A stretch of DNA of 51,335 nt from an uncultured Prevotella sp. (GCA_944319815.1 CALUEX010000018.1:1-51335), one strand, 5' to 3'. Counted from the first letter of the stretch, positions 29,991 to 38,590 are shown. Program-made: numbers and translations. Notes: generated by a model from the sequence alone, not told the origin.

Positions 29991-32102
29991 TTATAGTTCA
30001 ACGGGTATCCATACCGTCATTTCGCTCTTGCCCCTGTTGCCCCATGCGTAGTAGGGGATGAGGCGTATCTTTGTCATGTTCTTGCCCTTGCCGAGCTCCC
30101 TGTATAGGGTCTTGTCCCATGAGGCCTCGGCGCGGTTGACGGCTTCGGTTTCAAGTGCCATAATCCTGCTGCCCTCGATGTTCACCTCTACAGGCTGGAA
30201 TTTTGCGTCGGCAGGTATGGCAATGTCGTCGATGTCAACGCCTCCGAGGTCGTTGCTCTCGAGGCAGTAGAGTATCGGGCCGCGCTGCACGGCTACCTGT
30301 CCGCGGCATTCCTCGACGAGTGGGTTTGCCTCAATCAGCTTCGTTTCCATAGGCATTTCGAGGGTTACGACATCGCCTTTCTTCCACTGCCGCGTGATGG
30401 CAGCGTAGCTTTCGTTCTTTGTTTCGGTGTTGACAGCCTGGCCGTTCACGCTGATTTTAGCGTTGTCGCACCATGCTGGTATCCTTAGTTTAAGCGTAAT
30501 TTCCTTCTTGCCCTTCAGCTGTGCCACGGTCATGGCGATGTTGCCGTCCCATGGGTAGTCGCTTTTTTGCTCGATGGTGATTTTCCCTATTCCGTCAAGC
30601 TCGGTTGTCAGAGTGTTGTCTCCGTACAGGTTGACGTATATTTCGCCCTTACCTACGCTGTAGGCATAGTCTTGCACTTCACAAAGCGTGCGCAGCGTGT
30701 TGGGCGGGCAGCAGAAGCAGCTGATGTAGTCAACACGTTCGTGCGGCCAACGGAGCGAATAAGGCAGGTCGTCAGACTTGCGCAGGGGGTTTGTGTAGAA
30801 GTATTTTGTGCCGTCGAGGCTTATTCCGCAGAGTATGCTGTTGTAAAAACAGTTTTCCACGAGGTCTGTGTATTTGGCGTCGGCCGTTGCTTGGAACATT
30901 CTCCAGTTGAGCAGCATATTGCCGATGTTGGCGCAAGTCTCGTTGTGTGCGGTGGAGTGGGGCAGTTGGTACGGACGTCCGTAGCTCTGGTGCACTTTCT
31001 GTATGAGGTCCGGCTTGTATTCGGTGCCGTCGGGAGATGTGCCGTCGTACAGTGCGCCGCACGCTCCGTTGATGTACATCTTGCGGTAAACTATGTCGTT
31101 CCAGATAGAGTCGAGGTTCTTTTTCAGCTGCGCCTCACCGTCCTCAACATACAGGTCGGCCACTCCGGCGTAAAGGTAGTTGGCCCTGACGGAGTGCCCA
31201 ATGGCGTTGTACTGTTGGCGGAAAGGTATGCGGTCTTGGTTGTCGTCGGTACCGTTTTTTACGCTGTCGCGTATGTTGATGAGCTGTTTTGAAAGTTCAA
31301 GGTATTTCGGATTGCCTGTCTCACGGTACATCTCAGTTACTCCCATATAGTGAGACGGGCAGATGACGCCTTTCTCCAAGGCGTCGGCTGTTGGGTTCAT
31401 GTAGAAGTCGTAAAGGCAGTCGGCGGCCTTTACGGCGCAGTCGAACAGTGTTGTCTTGCCTGTTGCGCGCTTGTGGATAATGCCGGCTGTTATGAGGTGG
31501 CCGAGGTTGTAGGCCTCGAAGTTGAGCGGATTGCCGAAGCGTCCGTCCTTGCTTGTGCCGAGTTTCGTGCCGAATGCTTCGTTCTCCTTTTCCTCGGCGG
31601 CTGCCATGTCGGCTGCCGATTGTGCACCGCCGCCGGCGGCTTTCAGCTTGTCTGCTATTATCACAGGGGTGTGCAGGTATCCGTCCGGGCGTTGCGCCTT
31701 GGCTATCAGGCGGATGACCTCGTCCATTATCTTGTCAAGTTCAGGGTCTTTGTTTACGGCGTAAACGGCTGCCACGGCTTCAAGCCACTTGTACATATCT
31801 CCGTCGTGGAATGCCGGGCCGTGGCGTTTGCCCTTCTTTTCTCCGGCCGCTATCAGGAAATTGTTGTAACTGTGGCCGCGGTCAGACTTCCAAGTCTCCC
31901 ACATACTCTGGACAGACGTGCCGCTGAACACACCGAAGCGCTCGCCCCAGAAGCCACCAGTCCATTTCACTGCGTCGATGGGCGTTGAGTTAATTACGGC
32001 GTACTTGCTGTTGCGTGTGTCCGTGATGCCGTTCTGCTGCGCCGTCGCGGGCAGTGTGGCTGCCGCTAAGACGAGGATGCTTGACAAGATGTTCTTTTTC
32101 AT
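29991..32102 (-). CDS. Secreted GH127 (DUF1680) beta-L-arabinofuranosidase-like enzyme
   Basis: Signal peptide 1-21 (LVLAAATLPATAQ). An (alpha/alpha)6 barrel spans about 40-480, with C-terminal beta-domains (LKLRIPAWCDNAKISVNGQ). The zinc-thiolate centre of GH127 is complete: Glu388 and Cys390 in HNETCAN, and Cys464/Cys465 in SCFCCPPN, matching Glu338, Cys340, Cys417 and Cys418 of HypBA1, where the first of the paired cysteines is the nucleophile. Characterised GH127 members cleave beta-L-arabinofuranose, and one (BT1003) cleaves aceric acid in rhamnogalacturonan II. The gene is 19 bp upstream of the GH141-like gene. A 184-bp gap with an imperfect hairpin separates it from the DUF3826-like gene. 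Confidence 0.9.
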   Translation of the reverse strand: MKKNILSSILVLAAATLPATAQQNGITDTRNSKYAVINSTPIDAVKWTGGFWGERFGVFSGTSVQSMWETWKSDRGHSYNNFLIAAGEKKGKRHGPAFHDGDMYKWLEAVAAVYAVNKDPELDKIMDEVIRLIAKAQRPDGYLHTPVIIADKLKAAGGGAQSAADMAAAEEKENEAFGTKLGTSKDGRFGNPLNFEAYNLGHLITAGIIHKRATGKTTLFDCAVKAADCLYDFYMNPTADALEKGVICPSHYMGVTEMYRETGNPKYLELSKQLINIRDSVKNGTDDNQDRIPFRQQYNAIGHSVRANYLYAGVADLYVEDGEAQLKKNLDSIWNDIVYRKMYINGACGALYDGTSPDGTEYKPDLIQKVHQSYGRPYQLPHSTAHNETCANIGNMLLNWRMFQATADAKYTDLVENCFYNSILCGISLDGTKYFYTNPLRKSDDLPYSLRWPHERVDYISCFCCPPNTLRTLCEVQDYAYSVGKGEIYVNLYGDNTLTTELDGIGKITIEQKSDYPWDGNIAMTVAQLKGKKEITLKLRIPAWCDNAKISVNGQAVNTETKNESYAAITRQWKKGDVVTLEMPMETKLIEANPLVEECRGQVAVQRGPILYCLESNDLGGVDIDDIAIPADAKFQPVEVNIEGSRIMALETEAVNRAEASWDKTLYRELGKGKNMTKIRLIPYYAWGNRGKSEMTVWIPVEL

Positions 32103-32127
32103 ACAAGGTCAGGTTATGCTTAAAGGC

Positions 32128-32204
32128 GGAAAGGTGGAAAAGCTGGAAATGCCCGGGATGTGCGTGTCGCATACTCTTGCTTTTTCAGCTTTTCCGCCCT
32201 TCTT
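32128..32204. repeat. Imperfect intergenic hairpin before the GH127 gene
   Basis: GGTGGAAAAGCTGGAAA near 32130-32146 and the complementary TTTTTCAGCTTTTCCGCC near 32185-32203 form a long stem with about two mismatches. It lies 30-100 nt upstream of the GH127 start on the transcript. Confidence 0.6.
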
Positions 32205-32286
32205 TTACCTTTTTGGCTTGTTGTTTATGCTATATTCTGTTGTTTATTAGGTTTTCAGCTTTTGGCTTTTGCTACATTTCCCCTTG

Positions 32287-32952
32287 TCAAAGTGTGCCGC
32301 CTCTTGCTTTTACCCTCTTTGCCCATTCTTCGCGCTCTTTCGTAAGGTTGTATCCGCGTTTGCTGAGGTAGTTGTTGATGCGGCCTTTGTACTTGCCGAA
32401 GGCTTCGTGTTTCTTTTTCGAACTTTCGGCGTCAATGGCGAACTCGCGTGCTTCCTTGAGCCATGCCAGTATCTGTGCCTTTTCTTCCTCTTTAAGGGTC
32501 GGTATCATGTCGCACTGGGCATCGTATGTCACTTTTACAACGTTGTACGTCATGACATCCTTCACGGTCTCTATGCCAGCGGCATCAAGGAATAATGAAA
32601 GGTTGGAGTCGAAGGCGAAGTGAGAACGGTACAGCTTGCTGTCCTTTTGGGCTTCAGCGAAAGCCTGGGCCTGTTTCTTGGCGTCTCCGGCCAGTGCAGA
32701 AGCGGCTTCCTTCAGGCTGTCGCGCTCCTCGTAGATGTCGTTGAGCTCGAAATACCTGTTCGCTACGATGTTCATCACTTGTGTGCCTTTCTCCGTCCCG
32801 GTTATGTTCAAGGCGTCAGTCACTTTCTTCGCACGGCCCAGGATTGTATTTACGTAATCCTTGTCACGACCGTCCGAGTTGAGTTTGAATGTCTGTGCGT
32901 TAGTAGCGCTTAATGTTATTAGCGTTACAAAAATAGTTAAAATAATTCTCAT
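32287..32952 (-). CDS. Secreted DUF3826-like protein
   Basis: A 221-residue protein with a signal peptide (LTIFVTLITLSATNAQ, 1-20) and a mature part predicted as almost wholly alpha-helical, rich in Lys, Glu and Ala. It resembles the DUF3826 family of Bacteroidetes secreted proteins found beside glycan-degradation genes; no function is known to me. There is no obvious catalytic motif or transmembrane segment, so it may be a periplasmic binding or chaperone-like helical bundle. Its start codon overlaps the stop of the isomerase-like gene (ATGA), so the two are probably made together. Confidence 0.65.
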   Translation of the reverse strand: MRIILTIFVTLITLSATNAQTFKLNSDGRDKDYVNTILGRAKKVTDALNITGTEKGTQVMNIVANRYFELNDIYEERDSLKEAASALAGDAKKQAQAFAEAQKDSKLYRSHFAFDSNLSLFLDAAGIETVKDVMTYNVVKVTYDAQCDMIPTLKEEEKAQILAWLKEAREFAIDAESSKKKHEAFGKYKGRINNYLSKRGYNLTKEREEWAKRVKARGGTL

Positions 32953-33815
32953 TGCAGTATTTCTTTTAAGTATTTAACATTTTCGCCGTAATTTACCCTT
33001 ACGTTATGCACCTGGTTGACGTCTCTGCTGCGTTCAACGAAGAGCCAGCCTGACCATCCTGTCTCGTCAAGTGCCTTCTTTATTTTCTTCATGTTGACGG
33101 CTTTGTCGTTCCTCAACCATACGCCGTCGGTGTTGCTTGCGTGGATTGCGCAGATGCGTTCCTTGCCCAATTTCTTTATTTCCTTGGCGATGTCGCGCTT
33201 GTTTTCGATGGCCGTCTGGAACTTATAGAAGATTTTTATTCCGTCAGAGCCGATTTCTTCAAGCAGCTTGATGTTGCCCTCGGCGTCAAGCGGAGTATCT
33301 ATGCCGATGACCTTTCCGCGGGCTTTAGCCATTTCGCCGGCCTCGTGCAGCCGCCATACAATCTCTTGGCGGAGCGGGAGTGAGTCCGTCCAGTTGTTGC
33401 CGCATCCCCCGAGAGGCAGGAATGCGACGTCGGCTCCCATTGCTTCCATCGTGTTAACGCAGTCCTGTATCAGCCACCGCCAGCTCTCTTTCTTGGCAAA
33501 GCTCTGGCCGTAGAAACCTGACATGGCCACCGCGCCTATTTCGATGCCGAGGCTGTCGGCGGTGTGGTTGAACAGCTTTACGAACTTAGGGTCACGCATC
33601 TTGTTGTCGAACGAGTTGCGGACGCCGAGCCCGCCCATGTCCATCTCGATGCCGTCACATCCTAATTCTTTAGCCAGTTTGAACTCGCCCAGCTTCTGGC
33701 GCTTGAGCACCATCCAGTCACACACTCCGATTTTGTAGCGCTGCTGCGCCAAGATTGACTCCGGCACAATCAGTCCGGCTGTCAATATTAATAAGGTGAT
33801 AAAAAAACGTTTCAT
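32949..33815 (-). CDS. Secreted sugar isomerase/epimerase-like TIM-barrel protein (AP_endonuc_2 fold)
   Basis: Signal peptide 1-23 (LLILTAGLIVPESILA), then a single xylose-isomerase-like TIM barrel (288 residues overall). Likely metal-binding and catalytic positions are Asp in VIGIDTPLD, His in ICAIHASNTDG and Glu in WLFVERSRD, with GCDGIEMDMGG at an earlier strand. Members of this fold with export signals are known in Bacteroidetes, some linked to keto-sugar or C-glycoside chemistry, but no Gfo/Idh/MocA oxidoreductase or DUF1080 partner is present in the window. The gene is the first of the leftward cluster and is translationally coupled to the DUF3826-like gene. Function: isomerisation, epimerisation or lyase action on a released sugar is inferred, not shown. 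Confidence 0.72.
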   Translation of the reverse strand: MKRFFITLLILTAGLIVPESILAQQRYKIGVCDWMVLKRQKLGEFKLAKELGCDGIEMDMGGLGVRNSFDNKMRDPKFVKLFNHTADSLGIEIGAVAMSGFYGQSFAKKESWRWLIQDCVNTMEAMGADVAFLPLGGCGNNWTDSLPLRQEIVWRLHEAGEMAKARGKVIGIDTPLDAEGNIKLLEEIGSDGIKIFYKFQTAIENKRDIAKEIKKLGKERICAIHASNTDGVWLRNDKAVNMKKIKKALDETGWSGWLFVERSRDVNQVHNVRVNYGENVKYLKEILQ

Positions 33816-34026
33816 AACATTTTATAGACGTGCGGCGTGTCGTTTTGTACTATTTTCACACATCATATTTGGCTTTTGGGCGTTGCTTTCGCCGCCATAT
33901 CGGTCTTTGATTATTGATACATCCAGCCTTGGAACTTTGATTTATGGCAAAATGCGTGTTAAACTTTGTTGCCGGTGTTTAACACTTCTCCTTGCAAGCA
34001 TTTGTACAGGCTTGGCGGTATATCAC

Positions 34027-34067
34027 ATAAAAACGACCGAAGATTGCTTGTCGCGTCTTCGGTCGTT
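34027..34067 (-). terminator. Rho-independent terminator after the sigma-factor unit
   Basis: AACGACCGAAGA (34032-34043) pairs perfectly with TCTTCGGTCGTT (34056-34067); on the minus strand the stem is followed by a T-rich run. It lies 19 bp beyond the stop of the 49-residue ORF and isolates the sigma unit from the enzyme cluster. Confidence 0.8.
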
Positions 34068-34085
34068 GGATTTATGTCTGTGTGT

Positions 34086-34235
34086 TCACGCATTCTCGTG
34101 TTGAAGCTGTTTAATGGCTATCTGTATGCGTTGTTTCAGCTCTTCTTTTTCTTCCTTGCTGAGTGAGGGCACTTTAATCTTTTTTATGCAGATTAGTTTG
34201 CCTATTTTCTTTTTTATGTTATGTTTGTCTGCCAT
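34086..34235 (-). CDS. Unlisted small basic protein, 49 residues
   Basis: ATG at 34235 (minus strand) opens a frame of 49 codons ending in TGA at 34086-34088. The product is MADKHNIKKKIGKLICIKKI followed by KVPSLSKEEKEELKQRIQIA and IKQLQHENA: a basic N-terminus, then a Lys/Glu-rich amphipathic helix. There is no signal peptide and only one cysteine (residue 16). It sits 95 bp after the sigma-factor stop and directly before a good terminator, so both are likely in one transcript. I do not recognise a family; a partner or regulator of the sigma factor is conceivable. Codon content and position favour a real gene but do not prove it. Confidence 0.5.
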   Translation of the reverse strand: MADKHNIKKKIGKLICIKKIKVPSLSKEEKEELKQRIQIAIKQLQHENA

Positions 34236-34330
34236 CTTCCGTGTTTTTTATTATGACGGCGGACGGTCGCTTATGTACTCTCTTTGGCAATCCTAAACCT
34301 GCATAAAATTATTGCCCTGCCTGTTTGTGC

Positions 34331-34834
34331 TTACGAAGTTCTTGCCGCGAGGAAGCGCAATCTCAAGAGGCTGCGGTGCATAAGGTTCCTTACCGATTGG
34401 TAGTTGATGCCCATTATGCGGCAGATGTCGTCATACTTGCGCTGCTCTATATAATAAAGATGTATTATCTGTTGTTGCCGGGGCGACAGGCATTTTACGT
34501 AGTCGTGCAGCCTTTTGTGCTTCTTGCGCTCCTCTTCGATTGTTTCCATGTCGAGTGCCTCGTCTTCGTACAGGTCCTTCATCTGGTTGTCGTTCACTTC
34601 GTTGTCGCAGATGTGGTTGTTGTGGCGGAACTCGTCGTTTATCCTGTTCCTTAACGAAACGTAAAGATACGATTCTATGTTTACCACATTGCTCAATTCG
34701 TCTTTTTTAGTGTACAGCTTTACGAAGACGTCCTGGATGCAGTCTTTTATCATCTCCCTGTCGGCCGTGAACTTCATGCCGAATTCAAAGAGATTGTCAA
34801 TGGTTTTGTCGTAAAGGTCGGTAAAGTTTATCAT
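34331..34834 (-). CDS. ECF-type RNA polymerase sigma factor
   Basis: Sigma-70 region 2 is at about residues 5-70 (DCIQDVFVKLYTKKDEL) and region 4 at about 110-160 (LSPRQQQIIHLYYIEQRKYDDICRIM split as the usual helix-turn-helix, ending NLMHRSLLRLR). I choose the start MINFTDLYDKT at 34834; a longer frame from 34858 would begin inside the predicted -7 box TAAATTTG, and family members start like the shorter form. No FecR-type anti-sigma gene lies nearby, unlike the usual Bacteroidetes sigma/FecR/SusCD arrangement. It sits between the enzyme cluster and the DUF6298-like gene, with terminators on both sides, so its own unit is just this gene plus the small ORF. Its targets are unknown; regulation of this locus is possible. 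Confidence 0.88.
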   Translation of the reverse strand: MINFTDLYDKTIDNLFEFGMKFTADREMIKDCIQDVFVKLYTKKDELSNVVNIESYLYVSLRNRINDEFRHNNHICDNEVNDNQMKDLYEDEALDMETIEEERKKHKRLHDYVKCLSPRQQQIIHLYYIEQRKYDDICRIMGINYQSVRNLMHRSLLRLRFLAARTS

Positions 34835-34855
34835 AGGTCTTCGTTTCTTTCGCTG

Positions 34856-34863
34856 CAAATTTA
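34856..34863 (-). promoter_or_regulatory. Predicted -7 box of the sigma-factor promoter
   Basis: TAAATTTG on the minus strand matches TAnnTTTG exactly and is 21 nt before the ATG at 34834. A clear TTTG box at the expected upstream distance is not seen, so only the proximal element is supported. Confidence 0.45.
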
Positions 34864-34907
34864 ATTGGTACGGGGCGAATTTTTTGGTAAAAATTGGTTT
34901 ATAAATA

Positions 34908-34945
34908 CGAAAAACAGGTATTGACGTATAAAATCAATACCTGTT
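34908..34945 (-). terminator. Rho-independent terminator after the DUF6298-like gene
   Basis: AACAGGTATTGA (34913-34924) pairs perfectly with TCAATACCTGTT (34934-34945); on the minus strand the stem ends in a TTTTT run. It is 22 bp past the stop of the 1023-residue protein. Confidence 0.85.
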
Positions 34946-34967
34946 ATCAATAAATTCTATGGCTATG

Positions 34968-37900
34968 TTATAATCTTTCCAACCAAAGGATTGTGTCGCC
35001 TCCAGTGTCAAGCGTCACTTTCCCGTCGCTGATTTTTTGCTTTTTCACCAGTGTTTTCACCTCGCCGTCTTTTATTCCGACTGAATGTATGGCGTATGTG
35101 CCTGGCTTGACGTCGGTGAACGACGGCGTGCCGCCGTGGCAGTAGATTACGTATCCCGTTTCGGGTGAGCCTATTACTTGTTGCTCCGAGTCGCCCTCGC
35201 CGCTCACGTAGTTCATCTTGGCCACGTCGCTCAGGAACTTGGCGTCCCTGACGGGCACGTTGGGGCATGAGCCTCCGGCCATCAGTATTGCCCAACCGTA
35301 TTGCGGGTATTGCTGCGCAAAGAAGGTTACGGCCTTTTCAGGGTACTTCGTGCGGTATTCCTTCACGGCCTTGTAGGCCTCGGGATAGCCCGTCTTGCCC
35401 ACCTTGATTTTGCGCATGAACTGGCGCGGGGCCATGTTGTGCCCGGCCGGTGGGGCGTAGAGTCCGTCAGTCTTGTAGTGCCAATACCTTATGTCGATTA
35501 TGTCAACCACCTTCGACAGTTCAGGGTCGGCCAGGATTGAGTCCTGTGCGTCCTTCGGGCAGCTTAGGGCTATGAGCGGGTGGCGGCCCGTCTCGCGTTC
35601 CCACTCGGCAATGGTCTCGAGCCAGAAGCGCGTGAAGTGCAGCGGCCCGGTGTATTCCTCGCTTACCAGTTGCACGACGTTGCCGTCGTCCTTGAAGTTG
35701 TCAAGGCATTGGCGTATGTACTGCCTGTGCAGCGGCCGCAGCTTGGGGTTGTCTATGTCGTAGAACTGCCTGGCCATGAATATTCGTTTGTCGCCGGCGA
35801 ATGGCACGGGTTCGGGGAAGTCTGTGCCGTTGACGTTGTTCACGGGACGCCACGGGCAGTCTACCCAGTGGGCACCTGCCTCGAGGATGTTGTGCTGGAA
35901 GTAGTTTTCGTGGAACAGCATGATGCCCTTTTCAGCGCTCTTTTCGGCAAACTCCTTCAGGCGTGCCCAGTACCAGAGGTTGGGCTTCGTTAGGTCGTAA
36001 CGGCTGAGCCCGTCCCATGCTGTGCCCTTGCCTGAGCGTGCGAACGGCTGCTCGTAGAACGGTGCCCAGACGTCGCCGTCGGCACGGCGCACGCGCTCGT
36101 GGTCGGTGCGGCGCAGGTCGTACCACAAGCCGTAGTTGTGGTCTAACAGGCAGTAACCGTTCTTGTCGAGATAGTTGACAACGGAGTCTATGCGGTCAGT
36201 CCAGCCAGTGCCCTCACGTCCGGGCACAAAGCGTGTTATGGCGGGCTTTGCGCTCTTGGCTACGAAGTTGTCTTTCACACGGCCCGACCACCATGGTATC
36301 TGGTACCTGTTACCCGTCACGAGCCGTCCGTCTACGGTCAGTCGCCCGTCAGCGATGGCGAATTTAGCCTTTGTGCCGGCTTCTTTCGCGTCGGCAGAAG
36401 CGGTTTTCACCTTATTTATATGTTTTACGCCGGCAGGGTCGGTGCTTGCAGTGTAGGGCACAGAGTCTATCCACATCTCCATGGTCAGCCTTGGCACGGT
36501 CAGCGACATTTGGGCCATCCTTTGTGCGTCGGGTATTTCGGGGCTGCTTGTCTCGTTGGTGTTCATCGGCAGTATGTGCCCGTCAATGGCTTTGTCCTCG
36601 CCCATACGCTTCTCGAGCTGTGCGTAGAACAAGCTACGGGGCTGCACGTGGTCGTTGCTGCTGGTCCATTCGCCGTTGCCCGTCAGTGTTCCCCAGCATC
36701 CGTGGGCACTGCTGCGGTTGTCGGCATCGGGCGAGTAGCACCAGAGCGTAGAGCCCGTGCACTGCCACATCATGCTGTTGGCTGTGTTCCATCCGGTACC
36801 GAACTGGAATTGCTCTAAGTTCTTGAAAGCTATGTCGTTACCGTCGATGTTCACAATGTCGAACAGCAGGCCTGCGGCCCATGAGCCTATACTGCCGCTG
36901 AAGCCGAGGCTCTCTTCGCCTTCGCACTGCACGAAGGCGTTAGGCCCGGCCGCACAGTATCCTGCCGCGAAGTCGTGTATGCCGTGGCGCGACACGCATC
37001 GCTGTATCAGCGTCTGCTGTCCGCGCGTGATGAAGACGCCTCTGCGCCATCCGCCTATTTCCGATACAGGCTCGTCGGCTATGCAGTCCTCTACGGTTAT
37101 GCGGCTCGTATGCTTCTGGAGGTTGACCGCGCTACCTGCGAAGTACCTGAAAACCACGCGGCGCACCCAGCAGTCGCGCACATTTTCCATCCAAACCGCA
37201 TCCCAGCAGTGGTCTTCGTCCTTCGGGTTCCATGTGTTGTGTTCCGACGCGAGCGTAAGGTTCTCCACGCCGCACTCCGTCAGTTCACCCTTGTTGTATC
37301 CCGTCACGATGTACCCACCGCCGTATTCCGGGGCGAGCGTCGTCGTTATGGGGGCGTCAATGGTGATGGTGTTGCCGCCGGCTGCGGTCACGGTGCGCTC
37401 CCATGTTATGTCTATGTCGGTAGGTTTCCAGCCGGTGTAGTCGAGTCCGCCGCCGTAGTCGTAGCAGCCCAGCGACTCTATCCACTCTTTCGTTGACGGG
37501 CGTATCACCCTGATGCGGTCGCCGGGCTTCAGGCTTCCGGCCTGTTTCAGGGCCAGCGTAGTTGCCCCGGCCATGACTTTCTCGCCGCTGAGGGCTATGG
37601 TGTCGCCACCGGTCATGGCCGTGCTCCCCTCGAAGTAGAGCAGCGCGCCGCGGCTGACGCCGCGCTTCACGATGGTGGTCTTGTCGCGCCCGGAGCCTCT
37701 CAGCACCACTCCCGATGCCTTGACGCGCAAGGGCTTGTCGATGTAGAACGTGCCTGCACCCAGCAGCACGGCCCCGCGGTGGCCGCTTTTGTCGGGCTTG
37801 AGTGCCGACACATAGTCGATGGCGCGCTGCAAGGCGGCGTGGCTGTCGCCGTCTGTCGGCGTCACGTAGACGGCGTTGCTTACGTCAGGTATGGCTTGTT

Positions 37901-38039
37901 CTGACGCACGGTAGCCGCAGGTGGAGTAGTCCATGGGGACGTAAAGCTCCTTCTTGGGTTTCCCTGCCGTGGCGTGCGCGGCGCAGACGCCGATGACGAG
38001 TGCGGCTGCCAGGCAGCGTTTTGTAAATGATTTGTTCAT
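34968..38039 (-). CDS. Secreted two-domain protein: pectate-lyase-like beta-helix + TIM-barrel (DUF6298-like)
   Basis: Signal peptide 1-25 (LAAALVIGVCAAHATA). Residues about 60-490 look like a right-handed beta-helix of the pectate-lyase superfamily: the N-terminal AALQRAIDYVSA / GAVLLGAGTFYIDKPL cap, then coils such as VENLTLASEHNTW and ITVEDCIADEPVSEIGGW. Residues about 600-960 resemble a TIM barrel of the apiosidase/GH140 type: WTDRIDSVVNYLDKNGY, MLFHENYFQHNILEAG, VVQLVSEEYTGPLHF, with a small beta-domain after it. I associate the C-terminal part with DUF6298. The activity is unknown; two active sites in one chain are possible. The gene is transcribed alone, away from the SusC side, with its own terminator, and its 780-bp upstream region is full of repeats. 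Confidence 0.68.
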   Translation of the reverse strand: MNKSFTKRCLAAALVIGVCAAHATAGKPKKELYVPMDYSTCGYRASEQAIPDVSNAVYVTPTDGDSHAALQRAIDYVSALKPDKSGHRGAVLLGAGTFYIDKPLRVKASGVVLRGSGRDKTTIVKRGVSRGALLYFEGSTAMTGGDTIALSGEKVMAGATTLALKQAGSLKPGDRIRVIRPSTKEWIESLGCYDYGGGLDYTGWKPTDIDITWERTVTAAGGNTITIDAPITTTLAPEYGGGYIVTGYNKGELTECGVENLTLASEHNTWNPKDEDHCWDAVWMENVRDCWVRRVVFRYFAGSAVNLQKHTSRITVEDCIADEPVSEIGGWRRGVFITRGQQTLIQRCVSRHGIHDFAAGYCAAGPNAFVQCEGEESLGFSGSIGSWAAGLLFDIVNIDGNDIAFKNLEQFQFGTGWNTANSMMWQCTGSTLWCYSPDADNRSSAHGCWGTLTGNGEWTSSNDHVQPRSLFYAQLEKRMGEDKAIDGHILPMNTNETSSPEIPDAQRMAQMSLTVPRLTMEMWIDSVPYTASTDPAGVKHINKVKTASADAKEAGTKAKFAIADGRLTVDGRLVTGNRYQIPWWSGRVKDNFVAKSAKPAITRFVPGREGTGWTDRIDSVVNYLDKNGYCLLDHNYGLWYDLRRTDHERVRRADGDVWAPFYEQPFARSGKGTAWDGLSRYDLTKPNLWYWARLKEFAEKSAEKGIMLFHENYFQHNILEAGAHWVDCPWRPVNNVNGTDFPEPVPFAGDKRIFMARQFYDIDNPKLRPLHRQYIRQCLDNFKDDGNVVQLVSEEYTGPLHFTRFWLETIAEWERETGRHPLIALSCPKDAQDSILADPELSKVVDIIDIRYWHYKTDGLYAPPAGHNMAPRQFMRKIKVGKTGYPEAYKAVKEYRTKYPEKAVTFFAQQYPQYGWAILMAGGSCPNVPVRDAKFLSDVAKMNYVSGEGDSEQQVIGSPETGYVIYCHGGTPSFTDVKPGTYAIHSVGIKDGEVKTLVKKQKISDGKVTLDTGGDTILWLERL

Positions 38040-38111
38040 ATCTTTTGCGTTTTCATACGTTCGTCATATACCTTATTATATTTTATGAATGTCCGCTACG
38101 CTCCCATTCAT

Positions 38112-38264
38112 TAGTAGTTAAAGGTGTCTTCTCCAGTAGTTAAAGGAGTTTTCTCCAGTAGTTAAAGGAGTTAAAGTAGTTATCGCTCGTTTCACTCGCT
38201 AAGGAGTTAAAGACAATAGCTTTTTCTTTAGGAGTTAAGGAGTTATGTAGTAAAGGAGTTAAGA
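38112..38264. repeat. Degenerate satellite of AGTTAAAGGAG-type units
   Basis: Repeated TAGTTAAAGGAGTT, TCTCCAGTAGTTAAAGGAG and GGAGTTAAGGAGTTA strings, at least seven times with irregular spacing. The stretch carries stops in several frames and has no coding sense. Confidence 0.8.
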
Positions 38265-38319
38265 CATTAGCCTTTTCATCATCTCACTTCCCGTTTCTAT
38301 CTTCCTGGATGTCAGCGTG

Positions 38320-38409
38320 TTGCCGAAAGGCCACGTTTTGCCTTGCGAAAGATGCCCTTTTGCAGCGTAAAAGGTGCCCTTTCGTGGGGCAGAAGGCCAT
38401 GTTTTGCAC
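38320..38409. repeat. 22-bp-period palindromic array, copy E
   Basis: Units at 38334-38355, 38356-38377 and 38378-38399 plus partial ends. It lies about 280 bp upstream of the DUF6298-like start, inside the inverted-repeat pair. Confidence 0.83.
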
Positions 38410-38554
38410 GTCCGTTGGTGTTTCCGTGCGATGCCGTTGGCGGTCATTGCACGCCAAAACTGCCTTGGGCTGACACCTCATTATATATTATAACGACGGC
38501 AAGACATCTTTATTGTACCTTATTTTTGAGAATGAAAATCCGCAAAAATGCCAA

Positions 38555-38590
38555 CTGTAGGGACAGTAGTGTAATGAATTATGTCCCTAC
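38555..38590. repeat. GTAGGGACA palindrome, copy 1
   Basis: CTGTAGGGACA (38555-38565) faces AATTATGTCCCTAC (38577-38590). The same core recurs four times within two arms of the element at 49.2-49.5 kb, or adjacent to it, so it belongs to a dispersed intergenic family. Confidence 0.75.

Noticed and set aside
32949-33815. Complete 3-keto-sugar pathway around the exported isomerase
   Set aside because: No Gfo/Idh/MocA oxidoreductase and no DUF1080 hydrolase is present in the window, so only the isomerase-like fold is supported.
34835-34858. Longer start (MQRKKRRP...) for the ECF sigma factor
   Set aside because: That ATG overlaps the predicted TAAATTTG promoter box, and the extra eight residues are not typical of the family.
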